Assembly (NCBI RefSeq): GCF_000516985.1
Contig: NW_006917091.1
Coordinates: 5,077,019-5,141,018 of the forward strand
Direction of reading: 5' to 3'
Source: Pestalotiopsis fici W106-1
Lineage: Eukaryota > Ascomycota > Sordariomycetes > Amphisphaeriales > Sporocadaceae
DNA length: 64,000 bases
Shown piece after piece: positions 45,871 to 59,366 of this stretch. Made by a program: the position numbers and the translations under genes. The notes under the pieces were generated by a model that was not told where the DNA came from, searched no databases, and saw nothing but the letters and a program-made list of their open reading frames with translations. Positions within the stretch are counted from its first letter, which is position 1, and each line of letters starts with the position of its first letter.

Positions 45871-47944
45871 GAGGCCAGGAAATGCGGCCCTTTGGGCACT
45901 GCGCAAACGGGCACTTGTTCAGTAGATTGGTAGCGATAGAAGCGTAGTGTGAATGACAAAGCAAAGTATGCAGTAATAAGTACCGACTGGGGAGGAAAAC
46001 ACCTTCCAGCAGCCGGCAGGCTGAAATATTCCAGACAATAATTGCAAGTAATCAACTCTTCTTCTCAATTGGGGCCATGGAAGAGTGTGATTCAAGGTAG
46101 GCAGACGTTCGATCGTAACGGAGGGCGAACTTCTTTTGGTGGGGTCTCTGTTCGCGCGCGTCGTTGCTATGGTTGCAAGCTTCCTGGTAGATAGCACGAC
46201 AACCCAGGCAAGCCAAGTAGGACAGACAGCTCCAGTAATAAAGAGCAATACAGCGCAAGGAAAGGTGATGATTGGGTCTACGTGCTCCGCGCCCGTGATC
46301 AGAATACTCGAAGACGAACGGGGTAATGTGCGATTTAGCTAAAAAGGTTGCAAATAACATTTAGAGAAAAAAAAAAAAGTATTAGAGTTTTGCCAACATT
46401 GGGGAGAAAAACAAATGCTGGTCCAAAAAAGAAGTATACTTGGGTACTGCCTACTGTAAGTAGTAGGCAGGCAGGAAGGGACGGGAAATACTGCAGGTAC
46501 CCAAGCACGTCAGGTATGGATGTAGTAGTAGTTTACAAAGTCAGGTGAGCATGGGCGATGGCACAATTAAAAATAACAGAACGAGACGTTTACGTGAGCG
46601 CCGATTAGGCGACCATGAATTGCAAGGGAAAGAAACAGGTAGAAGGGGTGCCTCGTTGAGCGAACATTGGGCGCCGTCTTTCCCTTGAAATGTTTTGTTC
46701 CCAAAGGCAAAGCACCGTTTGGGCGGCGCGAGGCAGCCAAGATAGCATGCACGCGCTGCAAGGTCTGGTGCAGCTCTCTCTTGTGAATCTGGTGCTCTGA
46801 CGTGTTGGAGGGGGGAGGCCGTGGGTGGTGAAGCGTGACCACCCATTGGTCAGGCGGCTCCCTGGTCGGCTGTTCAGCAGCATCTCCGCCGATATGCTAG
46901 GCAGATCTCGGTATAGTTTCAGGGCGTCCACAATCTTGTCCTGGCCCCTGTCGTGTACCCTTCCAGTCTCACGCTTTGTGTGGGAGTCGCTAAATGGAGT
47001 TCTGGTGCTCTGGTCTGGGGAAAAAAGGAGGAGGAGGAGGAGGCTCTGTTACCTTTTTCATTCCATTATTTAAGGTTACATGTGTGGCGTGAGCACAAGC
47101 TGCCCAGAACAGTAGCATCAGTTTCTGTGGGTGATGGTGACCATATCATTCAGGTCATTATTGTATTCGGTATCTTGTCATGGACCATGGGCACTCGGCA
47201 ACAAGTCTTGTATTAGAATACGTCATTTAATGCAAGACTGATCCATTGTGATCTCCTGAAATTTTCATCTTCTCCAAAAACTGTACGTATTGTAAATTTT
47301 TGCGCAAATTTTCATGCCATTTGCAAGCGAAGTTGAAGAAAAAGCAAGTCTACATATGTACTACTCATCCCACCGCGGCACTTGCCCGCCTATAGGACGC
47401 GAGCCCCGTCGATATCAGTGGCGACGACATCCAGTGCAATCCCTTGTCCAATGCTGCATAACCAGGAATCTCTTATTCGAGCGAAACCGGGAATGCGGAG
47501 CCAGTAAAGAAACCCAGCCAGGCATGGGCAATTGCAAATTGACGCGGGAACATGGGAACACGGGATACGATGATCAAGGAAATCACCCTCCATGGCCATT
47601 TCTTTCACACATAAAGTCGAGCAACGGGAAAATGAACCAACGATCAAATGCTGAAAAGACATTAATTTCAAAGTGGCAGGCTTGCCATGCTGTGCATCTA
47701 TATGCAAACACTGCTTGCTATGCAAATGGCGCCATGTACATTTTTTTACTCCTTTTTTTGGTCCAGTTCGGTATATGCCAATTGACTCGAGTGACCAAGT
47801 AATAGTAAAACACTTGTCCCTGCGAGGAAAAAAAAAATATCTTCGCCCTTGTCCTGATCGCCGCCCATATGTTCGCTTTTTTTTATTGTAGTATATGCAA
47901 AAGAACTTGTCGTTTGGTCATGTCCAAATCATTACTTTCCTAGC
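45871..47944. other. Intergenic spacer of 2.1 kb, no gene seen
   Basis: It lies upstream of RAD53 and downstream of the DUF8004 gene. Short frames occur (up to 162 codons at 47314-47802), none recognisable. A GAG-rich run lies at 47023-47042. Confidence 0.5.
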
Positions 47945-50900
47945 TTAAAAAAAGCTCTTCTTCTTCTTAGGCTTGCTGTCCATGTCCTTGAGGATGTCAT
48001 CAAATGTACTGCCGCCATTGTGCGAGTCCTGGCGCGAGCTGGTTCCCGAGTCTGGGCTGGCAAAGCCGGGCGAACCCATGGCCATGCCGTGCATGTTGCT
48101 CGAGGATCTGCTTCGTCCCATCATCACGCTTGTAGGTCGAGGACCAATGGATCCTTCCCGGCCAGTAAAGACACGGGACGTGCGTACGCTCGCGCGGCGC
48201 TGTTCACCAGGCATCGCCACTGGCTCAAGACCGAGAGCAACACTGGATCGGTAGCCAGGTCTGCCTGGAGCAGCCAAGCCCGCACCCGGTGAGGAATTCC
48301 GCAACGCCAACCCGGGGGCCATGCCGGTTGGCGATTCGCTACGATCCATGGATCTTGGGCTCATCTGAAGGCTGGGATCGTTGTCGGCAAAGACGGATTG
48401 AGGAGCCTCTAGCGGAGGCAAGTCGTTATAACCATCGGGCTCGGCCACAAACCCGCCACTTATGCCTGCTTCCCACTGCTTGGCGGCAACCCAACAGTGA
48501 CTCCTGTGATAGATACCCTCAATGGAAAACTCGATTGTGTCTTCGCTAAGCTCCACATAGCCAGCACCGCCCGAGACTTCATACCACCTCTTGCGGGGTT
48601 CGGCAGCGTCTCCCAACCACGGGGGCTGGCCCTTTGGTGGTTGGCACAGGAAGTACTCGACTCCTTCGGTGAATTTGAGGCCAGGAGCATCGACGACAAG
48701 CATGGGCAACGACTGGATGACCACATAGAGAAAGAGGAAATATCCGATTCTTTGGTCGGCAATTTCACTGATCGGCTTGCCTTTGGCCTCCTTCTCCTCG
48801 AAATCAGTAAACTGCTCAAGGAATGGAAGCTTCAGTCTCAGAGTCTCAAAATCGTATGACTTGCTGAGAATGAGCAAAAATTCATGGGGTTGATAATTGC
48901 TGTCCAATCTCTTCTGCTCCTTGGCCGGAAGCTCATAGTAATTCTCCTTGACAGATTTAAAGTCGGGCAATCTGGGTGTGTCGTAAGGGATTGGAGGCAA
49001 GACAGGAGGTGATGACATGTCATACTCGGTCAGGATACGGCGTAGAGCTGACATTGGGTCGTTTTCGTCCTCCTCCATCTTGTCCGAGTCCAAGGATCGT
49101 GGTGTCAAGGATGTCCGGTCAACGATGAGGTCGTACAGGGCGCACAAGTCTGAGTAGAGGATCTTGAGGACTTGTCGGTTGAGTCCGCTTTCGGTAAATG
49201 GGTTCTTCTTGCTGCGGGCTTTTGGCGGCCAACTACCGAAGCTCGACTTGTAGTAGCCAAGGACAAATGACCGCATTCGTCCAAAGGATGACTTCCACCG
49301 GCCGAACTTGACATTCTTGTATTGTGTTGTCGAATTGGCAAGTCCCGAGAAAAGGGCTGGGAATTCAAAGTTCTCCAGTCTATTGTTGATATTGTTCTGT
49401 CGGTTGAGGAGCTCAAAGTGCCCTCTGTCTAGCCTTTGCCGCGTGTGCTCGGACAATTGGTCCCAGAGAGGCGAGTTCAATTCGCGCAGGGTAGTGTACT
49501 TGCCTACAGCGTGCGAAAAGGCTTCATTGTAGAGCTCCCATGATTTCATGCGTTCACCAAGTAGTAGAGCTTCGAGTGTCTTCTCCCGGGAGTGCCGGAC
49601 ATCTGCAATTGCCATGCTCTCCATGAAGAATCCAAAACTCATATCGACCGAGTCGCCAAAAGTTGATCCATCTACACTGGTAAAGTCATACTATGCGGGC
49701 ACGTTAGTATTTCAAAGACTACCCAAAGAGAAGTGTTGCATTCGCATCGAGCTTCTCTGCAATAAATTTCTTGCTTACCTCTGCGAAATGATTGGCCACA
49801 CGCATGAGAACAGGAAAGACAGTCGGTTGCGACTTGTTGCCGACCAACGGCTGTCCTGTCAGAAGCGCAAACATGTTCCGCAGCGAAATGAGACGTTCGA
49901 GATCTGGCTGCGGGCCATTGCCAGGTTGGAGCTGTCCGACCAGGACGCTCGACAGATACAATTTTGCTTCTCCGTTCGAATCGCTCAGCGGGGGCGAGGG
50001 CGGAGTATCGGCGTATCGCTCTGCATCGCCGACAGACAAACTGCCGCGGCCTGAGAAACTCTGCCCGCGGGGCCGTCCGCCGCTGTCAGACGACGAGAGG
50101 ACCTCGGCTTCGATCAACTCCTGGAAGAAGAGCGAATAGTCGGTCACGAATGACATGACCTTGAACGAAGGTCCTTTGCCGCTTGCTTTTGGATGAAGGT
50201 AGACCAAGACATTGCCGCTTTCGTTCCACAGCTCGGGCACGCGCTCTCCCTTCTCGAGGAACGAGGTATTGTAGTCGGCCTTGGTCGGACCCAAGGTCCA
50301 AGCTCCTCCAGGAGAGCCTCGAAGGTCTTGAGAATTGGAGCGAGACCTGCCGCCTCCAAACCAGGACTTTCGAAGGCGTCCACGCTTCTCCATATCGCGT
50401 GTTGGGCTTTGACTGCCATTGCTTGAGGTTGGCCGGGAGTCGAGTGATGCGGTGGCGGAGACTTGACGGTTGCTAGCTCCAGGTTCCAATTTAGTGCTCG
50501 GGGGTTGAGCCGAGGCACTCCTTCCTCGTGGCTCTTTGGGAGGGGAGAGCGCTCTAGGTGCGAGGTTATTTTGTTTAGGGGGTGAAGTTTGGCTGTTGTG
50601 AAGAGAGCTACTCCTGCGCCTCGCCTTGGTCAGCTTTGGGGAGGGCTGCGTCTCTGTGAAGTTGAAACCCGGGTCACTAGGAGTAATTGGTAACTCGGGT
50701 GTCTTGGGCGGCAAAGGAGGAGCTGGTGAAGTCGGCAGAGGCGGCGGTGCCTGGGTTTGCTTCTGGAGTCTGCCCATCTCTGTAACGTCAAGGGAAGATT
50801 GACTCTGATGGCCCGCCTTGCCGTTCAAGGTCAAGGATGAGTCGAGCGCGAGCTTATCTGTGCTGGGAGAGTCAAAACGACTTTTAAGTTGGGCTTCCCA

Positions 50901-51428
50901 GTCGGCTAGGGTCGACGACGACGACGACTTTTCTTTTTGTTTCGAGTGCGGCTGCGATTTTCGCAGTGTGTTTGAATCTGAGGAGGAGTAACTGATCAGC
51001 GACGGAAAGAAGGACGACAAGCGATGCAGCTTGGATTTCTTCCTGAGGACTTCCGGCCGAGGAGGAGCGAGCACTGGCCCTGCGCTGGCCATTCGTGGTT
51101 TGGTGTTATTAGTGGTAGTAGCGGTTTCGGTTTTGGCAGGCGGTTGACTGGCGGCACCATCTGACTCTGGCTGCTGGGCTGGAGTTTCCGACGGACTGGA
51201 TGCTAAATCCGCGGGCGGGACGGTTGGCTGCTTTTGGCTGTGCAGTTGCTGCTGCTGCTGCTGCTGTTCCTCGTTGGTGCTAGGGCTTTCGGCGACAGTA
51301 GAGCTGGGCGAATCTCGGTCGTTTGTGGTGTTTACAGAGGTCGATGACGAGGTAGGAGAAGAAGAAACAGAGGCAGAAATAACAGAACTGCGGCCACTGC
51401 CGGCACGCTTCGACTTACTTGAAGACAT
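47945..51428 (-). CDS. Large DUF8004-type fungal protein
   Basis: Exons 51428-49779 and 49690-47945 are joined in phase 0 over an 88-base intron (GTAAGC..GCATAG), giving 1131 residues. Residues 1-370 are low-complexity: Ser/Thr/Pro-rich with a run of seven Gln and proline stretches (PPPLPTSPAPPLPPKTP) that could bind SH3 domains. A conserved globular part begins near TLGPTKADYNTSFLEKGERVPELWNESGNV, crosses the intron at NHFAE|YDFTSVDGSTFGD, and continues through SFGFFMESMAIADVRHSREKT and WELYNEAFSHAVGKY to RSHCWVAAKQWE. The tail ends in a basic KPKKKKSFF. This matches a fungus-only family (DUF8004) of unknown role. An upstream in-frame start lacks an ATG, so the ATG at 51428 is preferred. No membrane segment or signal is seen. 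Confidence 0.85.
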
Positions 51429-54400
51429 ATTGGGCTTGTCTTGCAAAGTGATGGTATCCCTGACCTGGGGATTTTTCCTTTCAACCAAGCAAGCAAAGCA
51501 AATAATGGACAGAGCCCGAGAGTTAAAGGGCTGCTACGCAAGCCTCCTACCGCTAAGCCCGCAGACTCGTAGTGGGCGTGTATGGGTGATCCTGGGATCC
51601 AAGCACCGTTCGACCGTCTCCACAAAGACGGCTTCGTGCTTTTACGGACCTTCTTGCGGACGCTTGCGTACGCGCAAGCATCAAAGATTGGTTGTGGAGA
51701 GGGCAGGACAAGAGCTAGTAGACGAAGAGATCTCGGGTTTGGCGGCAGCGAGTGGGCGACTGGGGACAAGCTTAACGAATAGGAGAACAACGGTCGAGAC
51801 AAGCAACGGTCCAGCGACGAGCACAAATAATACCTAGAGGTGAAATGCGTACAGACAGCAGTAATGAGAATAATGGACCAAGCAGTTCCCAGTAGCAAAG
51901 TATAAAATACCAAGGCGAATGAATACTCGTGTTCACAAAGTTGGCAGTTGTGTAGGCAAGGCAGGTTATTTAGTAGTATAAAATCAAGGTTGGGAGCTTT
52001 TCAACGGTGCCCAGGCAAGTGGCTTGCAAGGAAGTTTTGTCAAGTTTCTAGAAACGGCACAGCACATGAGCTCTCTGTTTTGGGACGTTTGGGACGGGGT
52101 CCCACGCTGCTTGGGCGCTGCAAATGAACCACCCCCTGCCATCATATGAACCCAACGCGCTGCAACTGCTATGTATCATTATGCAAGCCCGTGCTAACAC
52201 ATAGAGCTGTGGGTTGCGTGCGGGTGTGGGTGGCATTGCATTATTTTTCTACGCCGCCGGGAGCGAGCTCGTGCTGTTCGCGATTCGCCAAATGTCGTCT
52301 CCTAGTTGAACTACTTTTGTACGTACTACATACTGCTTGCGCGAACGTGGGAATTGATGAGGGGGATGGATGCCAATGATGCATGGCCAGGCTTCCCAAA
52401 TCTTCCTTTCGTCGGTGGCTTTGGCATGCAGCAAGCGTCGTCGTCGCCACCGCCGCTACACACACATACACGCAAGAGAAAAATCGTGTTGCGATGTGCT
52501 GTGTGTACGTGTGCAGCAGGACCCGACCCCCAATGGACAACGAGTCTCGTCCCGCTTCAGCCACGGTGCGTATGCAATGAGCAAGATACATGGCCTGACT
52601 GCAGCAGTTGTGACTGCGTCATTCTCTCTTTCTCCAAGGACTTGCAGGGGTTGCTGCCGGGCAGGTGGGCGGGCAGGCAAGCAGGGGAGAGGTGCAAAGA
52701 GAGAACAATTCCCGGGGAACTGGGCCAAGGCCTGTTTAGGCGGCATATTGCTCCAATGCGTGCCGCTGTTTCGCTTTCTACCCTGGTCGTCCTCAGGCGA
52801 TCTGCGAGATCGTCCATGGATCGCATCATCCAGGAGGGAAATTATGTACTTGTACTACTATTATTACTGTGTATTGAAATCACTTTGCAACTTCATCTCG
52901 CGCTCCTCCTTCTAGAAATTGTGCTGAGATTGCGCCCTTGCTGCAGGGCGGTACCGACGTCCTGCAAGTCCCCGCCTAGGGCTCGATATTTACAATACGA
53001 AATGCAAGAGAGGCAGAAAGAGAGCAAAAGGTTCGTGCCTGAAAACAGCTGAGCAGACTAACGTGGCGTTAAGGGTCTCTTGGTCGCTTGGAGGGGGGCT
53101 GCAAGGGCTATTATTAGCTCTCACACTGTCGTTCATCGCCATGTCGGGGCTAGCGGACAGTCACGACAAGGACAAAACGAGAGAGAAAAAAATGCAGAGG
53201 AGAGAAAAACCTTTCACCACGAGTTTTGGTCGCGCTGCTTGCGCTGTAAGCGAGTCGTTCCGCACGCACGTGGTGTAAATAACTCGTGATTCAGCAAAGT
53301 ATTTCAGCCGAGTTTTAGTGCAACGGTCCATGGTTTTGCCCCTTTCTGATTCCGTTCCGGTCGGTCTTTTCTCTTTCATATTAACTTTTATTCCGTCATA
53401 TTCAGCCAGTGGTACCTTAGGTAATAAATTTGCTTCTTCGTGCGACTCACCTGTCAGAGTGTATCAAGGGCCGCTGACTGATTTGATCGCTAATGAAACT
53501 GATCTGTCAACCGCTGCAAGCTTCCTCTCCCCCTACCCTACCACACACAAGTTACCACAACTGTCTCTTGAGATCACGATAGGCCAGCCAAATGAGGTGA
53601 TCCACGAGATGATCAGTCCTTCATACAATGGAGTTCGTTCTCCAATCCAGTGACCCCGCCCTGCTGGTAGCTGCAAGTCAGCACGCAAGTGCATGTCCCG
53701 TCCCTCTCTGCACATTGACTCCATACAGTGACTGAAGCCATTCCCTAGCGCTGACCATCGGAACTCAGGAGGAGGCCCTGTCAAGCTTGTGATTTGGAAC
53801 TTTTTGACGATGCCTACATGCCTTGCATTGGCTACTCGGATTATAGAACTCATCAGATTCGTGGAGGAGGCTATTCCAAATACTAATTGCAAAGGAGAAA
53901 TTCTCAACCCAGAGTCGCGGATAATGATTGCCACGGTGGCGTCGAAAGGAGCATTCTCTTTTTCCTCTTCTTTTTTTCATTACTATACTTTCGCTTCTCG
54001 GTATGTAGGGCTGAGTGCTCCAGGAGGATGCCCTGCTGTAGCACAGCCTCAAAAGTTGGCTTTGATCATGACTATATTATTACACCCCGAGGATGCAATG
54101 TCTGCTGAAAAATATCATTCTCCATTAAGCAGACGAATCCTTCGTCGTTGTCTAGTCTGCAAATGGCCCCATTGGATGGAGCATTCTGAGCCCACATATT
54201 GAGGCTGCCTAGTGGGCGGTTCGTCCGTCGTCGTGCGCGTCGTTCGTGGGCTGTCCAGCGAGCGCTCCCAGTAGGGGGATGGATCGCACCACTTGTTCGC
54301 CGGCCTCGGGAGCGAAATTCTTCTTGTGCGGCTCTTGACAGATTTCCGGCAACCCGCTCGCTCGCTGCCCACTATACACAGTAGGCATTAGCTGGATGAC

Positions 54401-54956
54401 CAGATCCGCATCCATTCGGGATACACCGAGTCCGTAGTACAGCTTGTACAAGGTAGGACTGCCTAGAAGAACGCCCTAGCACGCCCCGTGGAAAGGGAAC
54501 ATTCCATATGCCCACACTGGTTGCTACCTCGGCGACCCTTTTAATACCTTAAAAAGAAAATTGAATCGAGATTCTCCAGAAAAGCATGAAACGTTTAGGC
54601 GCGGTCTGAACGCCATGCCCCCGGACTACGTACCTCTCTACAGAATGGCCAAGCGACGCTGCAAGGATCTGATATTACTACTTATTTGATCATGCTCTCA
54701 TGGTGCAAGACTTAAGACTCCACATTGTGTACTTGCGTCTCTAGGTCCAGATGATATAGTAGTGGCATATGTCCAAGTCATACTAGAAATTTATGAACAG
54801 GCAGAACAGACCATGTAATCAGACAGAATAGGACAAGTGTCCATTTACATTAAGAGAGCGTACATAGTACTTTTGATGCCAAGGATCCGAGTAGGATAGA
54901 ACACTTGCTGTTTACAATATAATGATGGCATTTACAAAGTATTGCCGTTGCAATCC
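51429..54956. other. Intergenic region of 3.5 kb, no gene supported
   Basis: It holds the promoter of the DUF8004 gene at its left and the 3' flank of the PQ-loop gene at its right. A 248-codon plus-strand frame at 52306-53052 has no family resemblance and biased composition, and I do not call it. A run of TTATTACT-like AT bases lies near 52845-52870. Confidence 0.5.
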
Positions 54957-56007
54957 TTATGTATCTTGCAAGGAAGGCACTGTTCGCAGTCTAAGGCTGG
55001 GAGTCGACCCTCCTGCGTGGTCGGCTCGTGCCGAGGAGGCAGTCTGGAAGACCGTGCTACTCGACCTTGATGACAGACTCTGCCGAGTGCTTTCGGGCGA
55101 GTCGTCGTTGTCTTCGTCGATGACCCTAGTACTGTGTACTTCTGGGCCATGGCGGACGCGTACAGCCGCGATTTTCTGACCGAGCCAGGGCCTCAAGTTG
55201 ACTATTCACGTTAGCAAAGAGGGAACATGCGGGACAAGCGAGGCCGTGGCCAGCCCGGGGCCCACGGCTCCCCATATCGGGCGTCCGATGGAAATGACTA
55301 TATTATTATACTTACAGTAGCCACCGCAACCAAGGATGCCGAGCCAGAGCACAAGCTCGGATCCGTAGATCACCATGCCGAGTACGTCCAGGTCCGGCTG
55401 GAAGAAGATGGACACCAGAGAGGTGAGATCCCCGAGCGCATCAATGGCAACGAAGATAAAGGAGATGCCCCTGACGGTCCGTTCCTTGTAAATATCCCAA
55501 TAATGGCGCAGCACGCCCGCGCTGAGGAGGGAGGCAGACAAGACGGCCATCAGCGTCATGGGCCACTGCAGGTGGCGACCCTTGGCGGCGTACAAGGCGA
55601 ATACAAAACCCAACTCGACGCCGGCCAACACGAGAGCCAGTGGCGTGACGAGGACCAAGCACTTGAACCAAGACCATCGGCTCCCGTAGTACTGGCACTG
55701 GAGCCAGGTGGTCAAGCTGAGCGCCGTGAGGATCTGAGGTTGGATCTTCAGCGCGATATGAAAGTCCTGCACAATGTTATAAGCGCCGAGAGGGATGCCG
55801 GCGGTCGCCCATAGTAGCATCATGACGGGTTGAAGCCCCGTCGTGTCATGTTTGCGGTAATTGATGATGATTTGGGGAATCAGCTACCGCGGAAGATGAT
55901 CAGTTGCTGTAGAATTCGGAAGTTGGCCAGCAGACTGGACTCACCTGCACCGACCAGCATACAGCGCCCGCTATTCCCAGCGTTGCAGCAGCAATTGGAA
56001 CATCCAT
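54957..56007 (-). CDS. PQ-loop repeat membrane protein
   Basis: Exons 56007-55945, 55883-55316 and 55201-54957 give 291 residues. Seven hydrophobic segments are visible. The first PQ-loop is split by intron 1: CWSVQ|LIPQIIINYRKHDTTG, with Pro24-Gln25 at the motif; the second repeat is near RTVRGISFIFVAIDALGDLTS. The C-terminal 75 residues are hydrophilic, Ser/Arg-rich and charged (DEDNDDSPESTRQSLSSRSSS), probably a cytosolic regulatory tail. The family includes vacuolar cationic amino-acid exporters (Ypq1) and cystinosin; this fungal branch lacks a proven substrate. The donor of intron 2 (GTAAGT) and its acceptor ATAG give the tail in frame; without splicing the protein would end 30 residues later in unrelated sequence. 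Confidence 0.87.
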
Positions 56008-56895
56008 TTTTAAGCATAAAGAAGCCGAGCGGCAAGATGGGTGTACTATCAGAGTCGTATGACCTGTATGTGGTTGGTCGGGTCGTCCTCTGTACTATCT
56101 CGCAGAGCCTCAAGGATGGAAATTTCAGGAGCAATGTTTAATGACTTTGAGCCAATCAAAAGCTAGCGCTCCGGACCTCAAGGTGACCTCTGGGTTGATT
56201 GCTATCTCGCGTAATACTGTTTCATTGGCTGCCCTCTACCATCCAAATTCCATGGGCACATGATCATATCGATGTGCGAAAAGTATTCCGGACGGTAGAT
56301 GGGCGACGATCCACTTGTTGAAGAATGCTTGCCAGAGTCGTGCGATTAACTGGCATCTTCCCTGAGCATGCAAGCATTCCTGCTGGGTCCCATACCCTTT
56401 ACACTACTTGGGTGAAACTGTGCTGGCCCCGCTCGTTTTATGGGCATCATATTGCTTACCACAGTCCTAGAAAAGTGTAAATCTTTCTAGAGAGTCCTCG
56501 GCCCCCGCCAAAGATAGCGAAACGGCCACCTAGCGTACACACGTATGCCATTTTCCTCATTCCCATTCATGATCCAGCAGTAGTATTGTGCTCAGGCTAG
56601 CACTAATAAACAGTGGGAACTGATTTAAAGTCCACCATGGGAGAAAAATCTCGCAGATGGAGATCAGGTTGACGAACGTATGTGTGCATTCCCCCACATC
56701 CCGACGAAGCAAAAGTAAGGGGTCGGTAACTTTGACTGTTTACACTGTTTTGCTAGACTAGCATACGATACGATGCTGCTTAACTATGCTCTTTGTACGA
56801 AATATTCTTGGTGTATTGGGGGAGGAGAGAAGAAAAAAAGAAAAGGCAGTTGTGATATATCAAGTCGGCACATCAAAAAGTGCAAAAGAATTGCG
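56008..56895. other. PQ-loop gene promoter and tRNA-Tyr 3' flank
   Basis: About 890 bases without a supported protein gene. The right end, read on the minus strand, contains the T runs downstream of tRNA-Tyr. Confidence 0.5.
56886..56889 (-). terminator. RNA polymerase III terminator of tRNA-Tyr
   Basis: On the minus strand, TTTT lies about seven bases after the tRNA 3' end, and a TTTTT backup follows at about 56876-56880. Confidence 0.6.
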
Positions 56896-56992
56896 TCCCT
56901 CGAGCCGGATTTGAACCGGCGACCTGTGGATATTCCTGAATTGGAATTGTTGCAATTACAGTCCATCGCTCTGCCAACTGAGCTATCAAGGG
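56896..56992 (-). tRNA. tRNA-Tyr (anticodon GTA), with intron
   Basis: On the minus strand the acceptor stem CCCTTGA pairs with TCGAGGG. The D arm is GCTC..GAGC, the anticodon loop is C-T-GTA-A (anticodon at 56959-56957), and the T arm is GCCGG/CCGGC with loop TTCAAAT. An intron of about 24 bases (56955-56932) follows position 37, as in all nuclear tRNA-Tyr genes. The anticodon stem has one A-C mismatch at its outer pair. The mature length is 73. Confidence 0.93.
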
Positions 56993-59366
56993 TTGTTGGA
57001 GAAGTGGGCTCCAAATAGAGACTATGATGGTTGTAAATCTGCATCTCCACATTATAGTGGGATCCAGAGTCACAGAATTAGGCTCACGGAGACTCCCGAC
57101 ACTCTATTTCCTTCTTCCTAGATCCGACAATCTTCATGCTCCTCGGGAGCTAAAAAGGTGAAAGCCTCCCTCTGGGTCCGATCAATTGATAGGCAGGCAC
57201 TGCATATGCTATACCTGAGACAGATGTATTTGGCGCACGAGTGTAATCACACAGCGTATGCTATTCTATCAATATTAACCACAACGTAACTTCTTTTATC
57301 TTATTTATTTCAAAGTGAACGCCGGTCGCTCTCACTGTAGTATCCAAACCATTATTGTATCTCTGTTACGAAAGTTACTTTGCGCATACTTGTAGGCTCA
57401 CCTTTCCTTGAACATTCGTTTATTTAGTGTCAAGACACGTAAGGTATTTTATCCATTGATATTCCACTCTGAAAAAAAAAATTGTAAGAAAGACTATAGT
57501 GCTGTGGCGCCAAGGATTCCCCCTCTTTGCCAGAATAGTGTTTAACTGGCAAAAAGAGTATACAGACAGTAATCTCCAAAATGTCGAGGCATTCTTTACC
57601 TCTATCATTTGCACTTTTCGAATCGAGTCACGCCGACCAACTATTCATTGGTCGCGGGGAAGACCGCAAAAGATCGATCCGCAATCAAGAATAAATATAC
57701 CATCTGCAAACAAGAGCCAGCGACCACAAGCAGGCTTGGCCTCTGGTGGAGCATCTATCCTTCGCGAGAACTTGAGCCGGCTGGTGGTGTGGGTCAGTGA
57801 AGCGTCGGAGACCGGAGGTTGACCATACATCACAAACTATCTAGGTAGGCAAGCCAATGCCATTGCATGGAAGAAATTTGTCATCCATCACCTTGTCTTT
57901 CCCTCGCAGGAGTAAGTTGATAGTTATACCAGAAAGTACCTGCTAAACAAAGCCCGGAGAATGACTCTCAAATACAGACACTATTCCGCCGGTCGTTGTA
58001 GCCACCGAGGGGCTACTCTTGCATGATGCGTCAGCAAACGTATCGTGCACCTTGCATTTTCTCTCCCCCCTTGTCTTACACGTTGAGGTAGTACACAGCG
58101 AGAATGGGTTGGAGGGACTCGTCCAGTCTGGTGGGGGGGTTGGAAAGGGTAGGAGGGGCAATAGATGACCTGGCACAGGCACGATGAAAAAAGTGTTGGT
58201 TTCTTTTTCTTTCTTTTTTCTTTCTCCATCGGACCCAGGGTTAAATGTTGTCAGTGGGCCAATCAGCATGCCTGACATGGACCGAAAAGGGCAATTGCAC
58301 AGAGAGGTGTGCGGTGGCAGTCGGTCAGCGGGCTACTTTTCGAGGTGACGCGAGATCTCGTAAAGGGTATGTAGGTATGTATGTATGTAGGTAGGTAGGT
58401 AATGTAGGTTGCCCTATCTTGTTTGGACGTATGTACTATAAACGGCCCACTGGCGTCGACATATCAAGTCCCTCCCTCCTAGATGAACACCCCTCCTCAT
58501 CACACATGCGTCTTTCTTAGCGAAACAAGGACGAAGCAGGTGCTCCGAAAGGCAGAAGTATTATGAAAAGTAGAAAAGAGAAGGGTCTGGCTCGTCAATA
58601 TGTAATGTATCAGGTGTATGGGACGTATGCAGGTTGAACGTTCATCGATGCCCGAGGAAAAGACGCCGACGTTATTGGTGGTGAGTGGTCAGGTCTCAGC
58701 TCCTTTGCCGCTAAGAGTTCCCAGATGGAAAAGTGATGGCTTGCAACCTTGTAGTTGCGCCCTGCAGGCACCCCGATGGGCCATCGACCACAATTTCCTC
58801 TTTGGGTCAGAACATCGGAATCATTGTTTCACGGTATGCTATAGTAAAAAATGATTTGCTTAGTTCTCTATTGCTTCTATAGCCTCGTCGAAGCTTGAAA
58901 TTACAGCCTTGCGCCCGACTAGATGGTGATTCGAAGGCGTCTTGGAGCCAATGGCCCCCAAAAAAAAAATTGTTTGCGCTCTAGAGCCGGGCCTCAGCAA
59001 CTGGCCGGGTCAGGTGACGAGCGGCCAGTCAAAGTGAGCGAGCTTCTGGCATCCCATTCTCGGTGACTACAGGGGATTCTATTCGTCAATGGCCTACTAG
59101 CTCCATGTACAACTCGCCAATGAGAGCAAAGTTCGATATACGCCTCTTGAAGAGGTGTTCGCGGATGAGGACCATGGGGTCTTTACATCTTCCAAAGGTC
59201 CAGTATCACAAACCGTGTATTCTTCATTATTTGTCCTTCACCCAAAAGAAAAACAGTTTATCGAACAAATATCACACCCCACTCAGAAAACAAGAGACCC
59301 GCTCTGTCTGTGCCTGACGTCTGCTGATTCGGTTATACTTGGGTTAGACAGACAAGGTACCTACAT
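56993..59366. other. Intergenic region of 2.4 kb, no gene supported
   Basis: It lies upstream of tRNA-Tyr and of the Zn2Cys6 gene. It contains a GTAG/GTAT microsatellite (58368-58410) and a run of G/C followed by A (58957-58969). Frames of up to 111 codons occur on both strands, none recognisable. Confidence 0.5.
58368..58410. repeat. Degenerate (GTAG/GTAT)n microsatellite
   Basis: Tandem tetranucleotides GTAG and GTAT. It is the same family as the ACCT tract at 12995-13021 (reverse complement) and the tract at 39711-39729. Confidence 0.85.

Noticed and set aside
47314..47802. 162-codon plus-strand frame
   Set aside because: No family resemblance and no promoter or splice support.
52306..53052. 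248-codon plus-strand frame in the DUF8004 upstream region
   Set aside because: Composition is unlike protein, with no domain, no splice logic and overlapping frames in other phases; it could be chance.
55227..55814. 195-codon plus-strand frame opposite the PQ-loop gene
   Set aside because: Shadow of a GC-rich gene with PQ-loop motifs on the minus strand.
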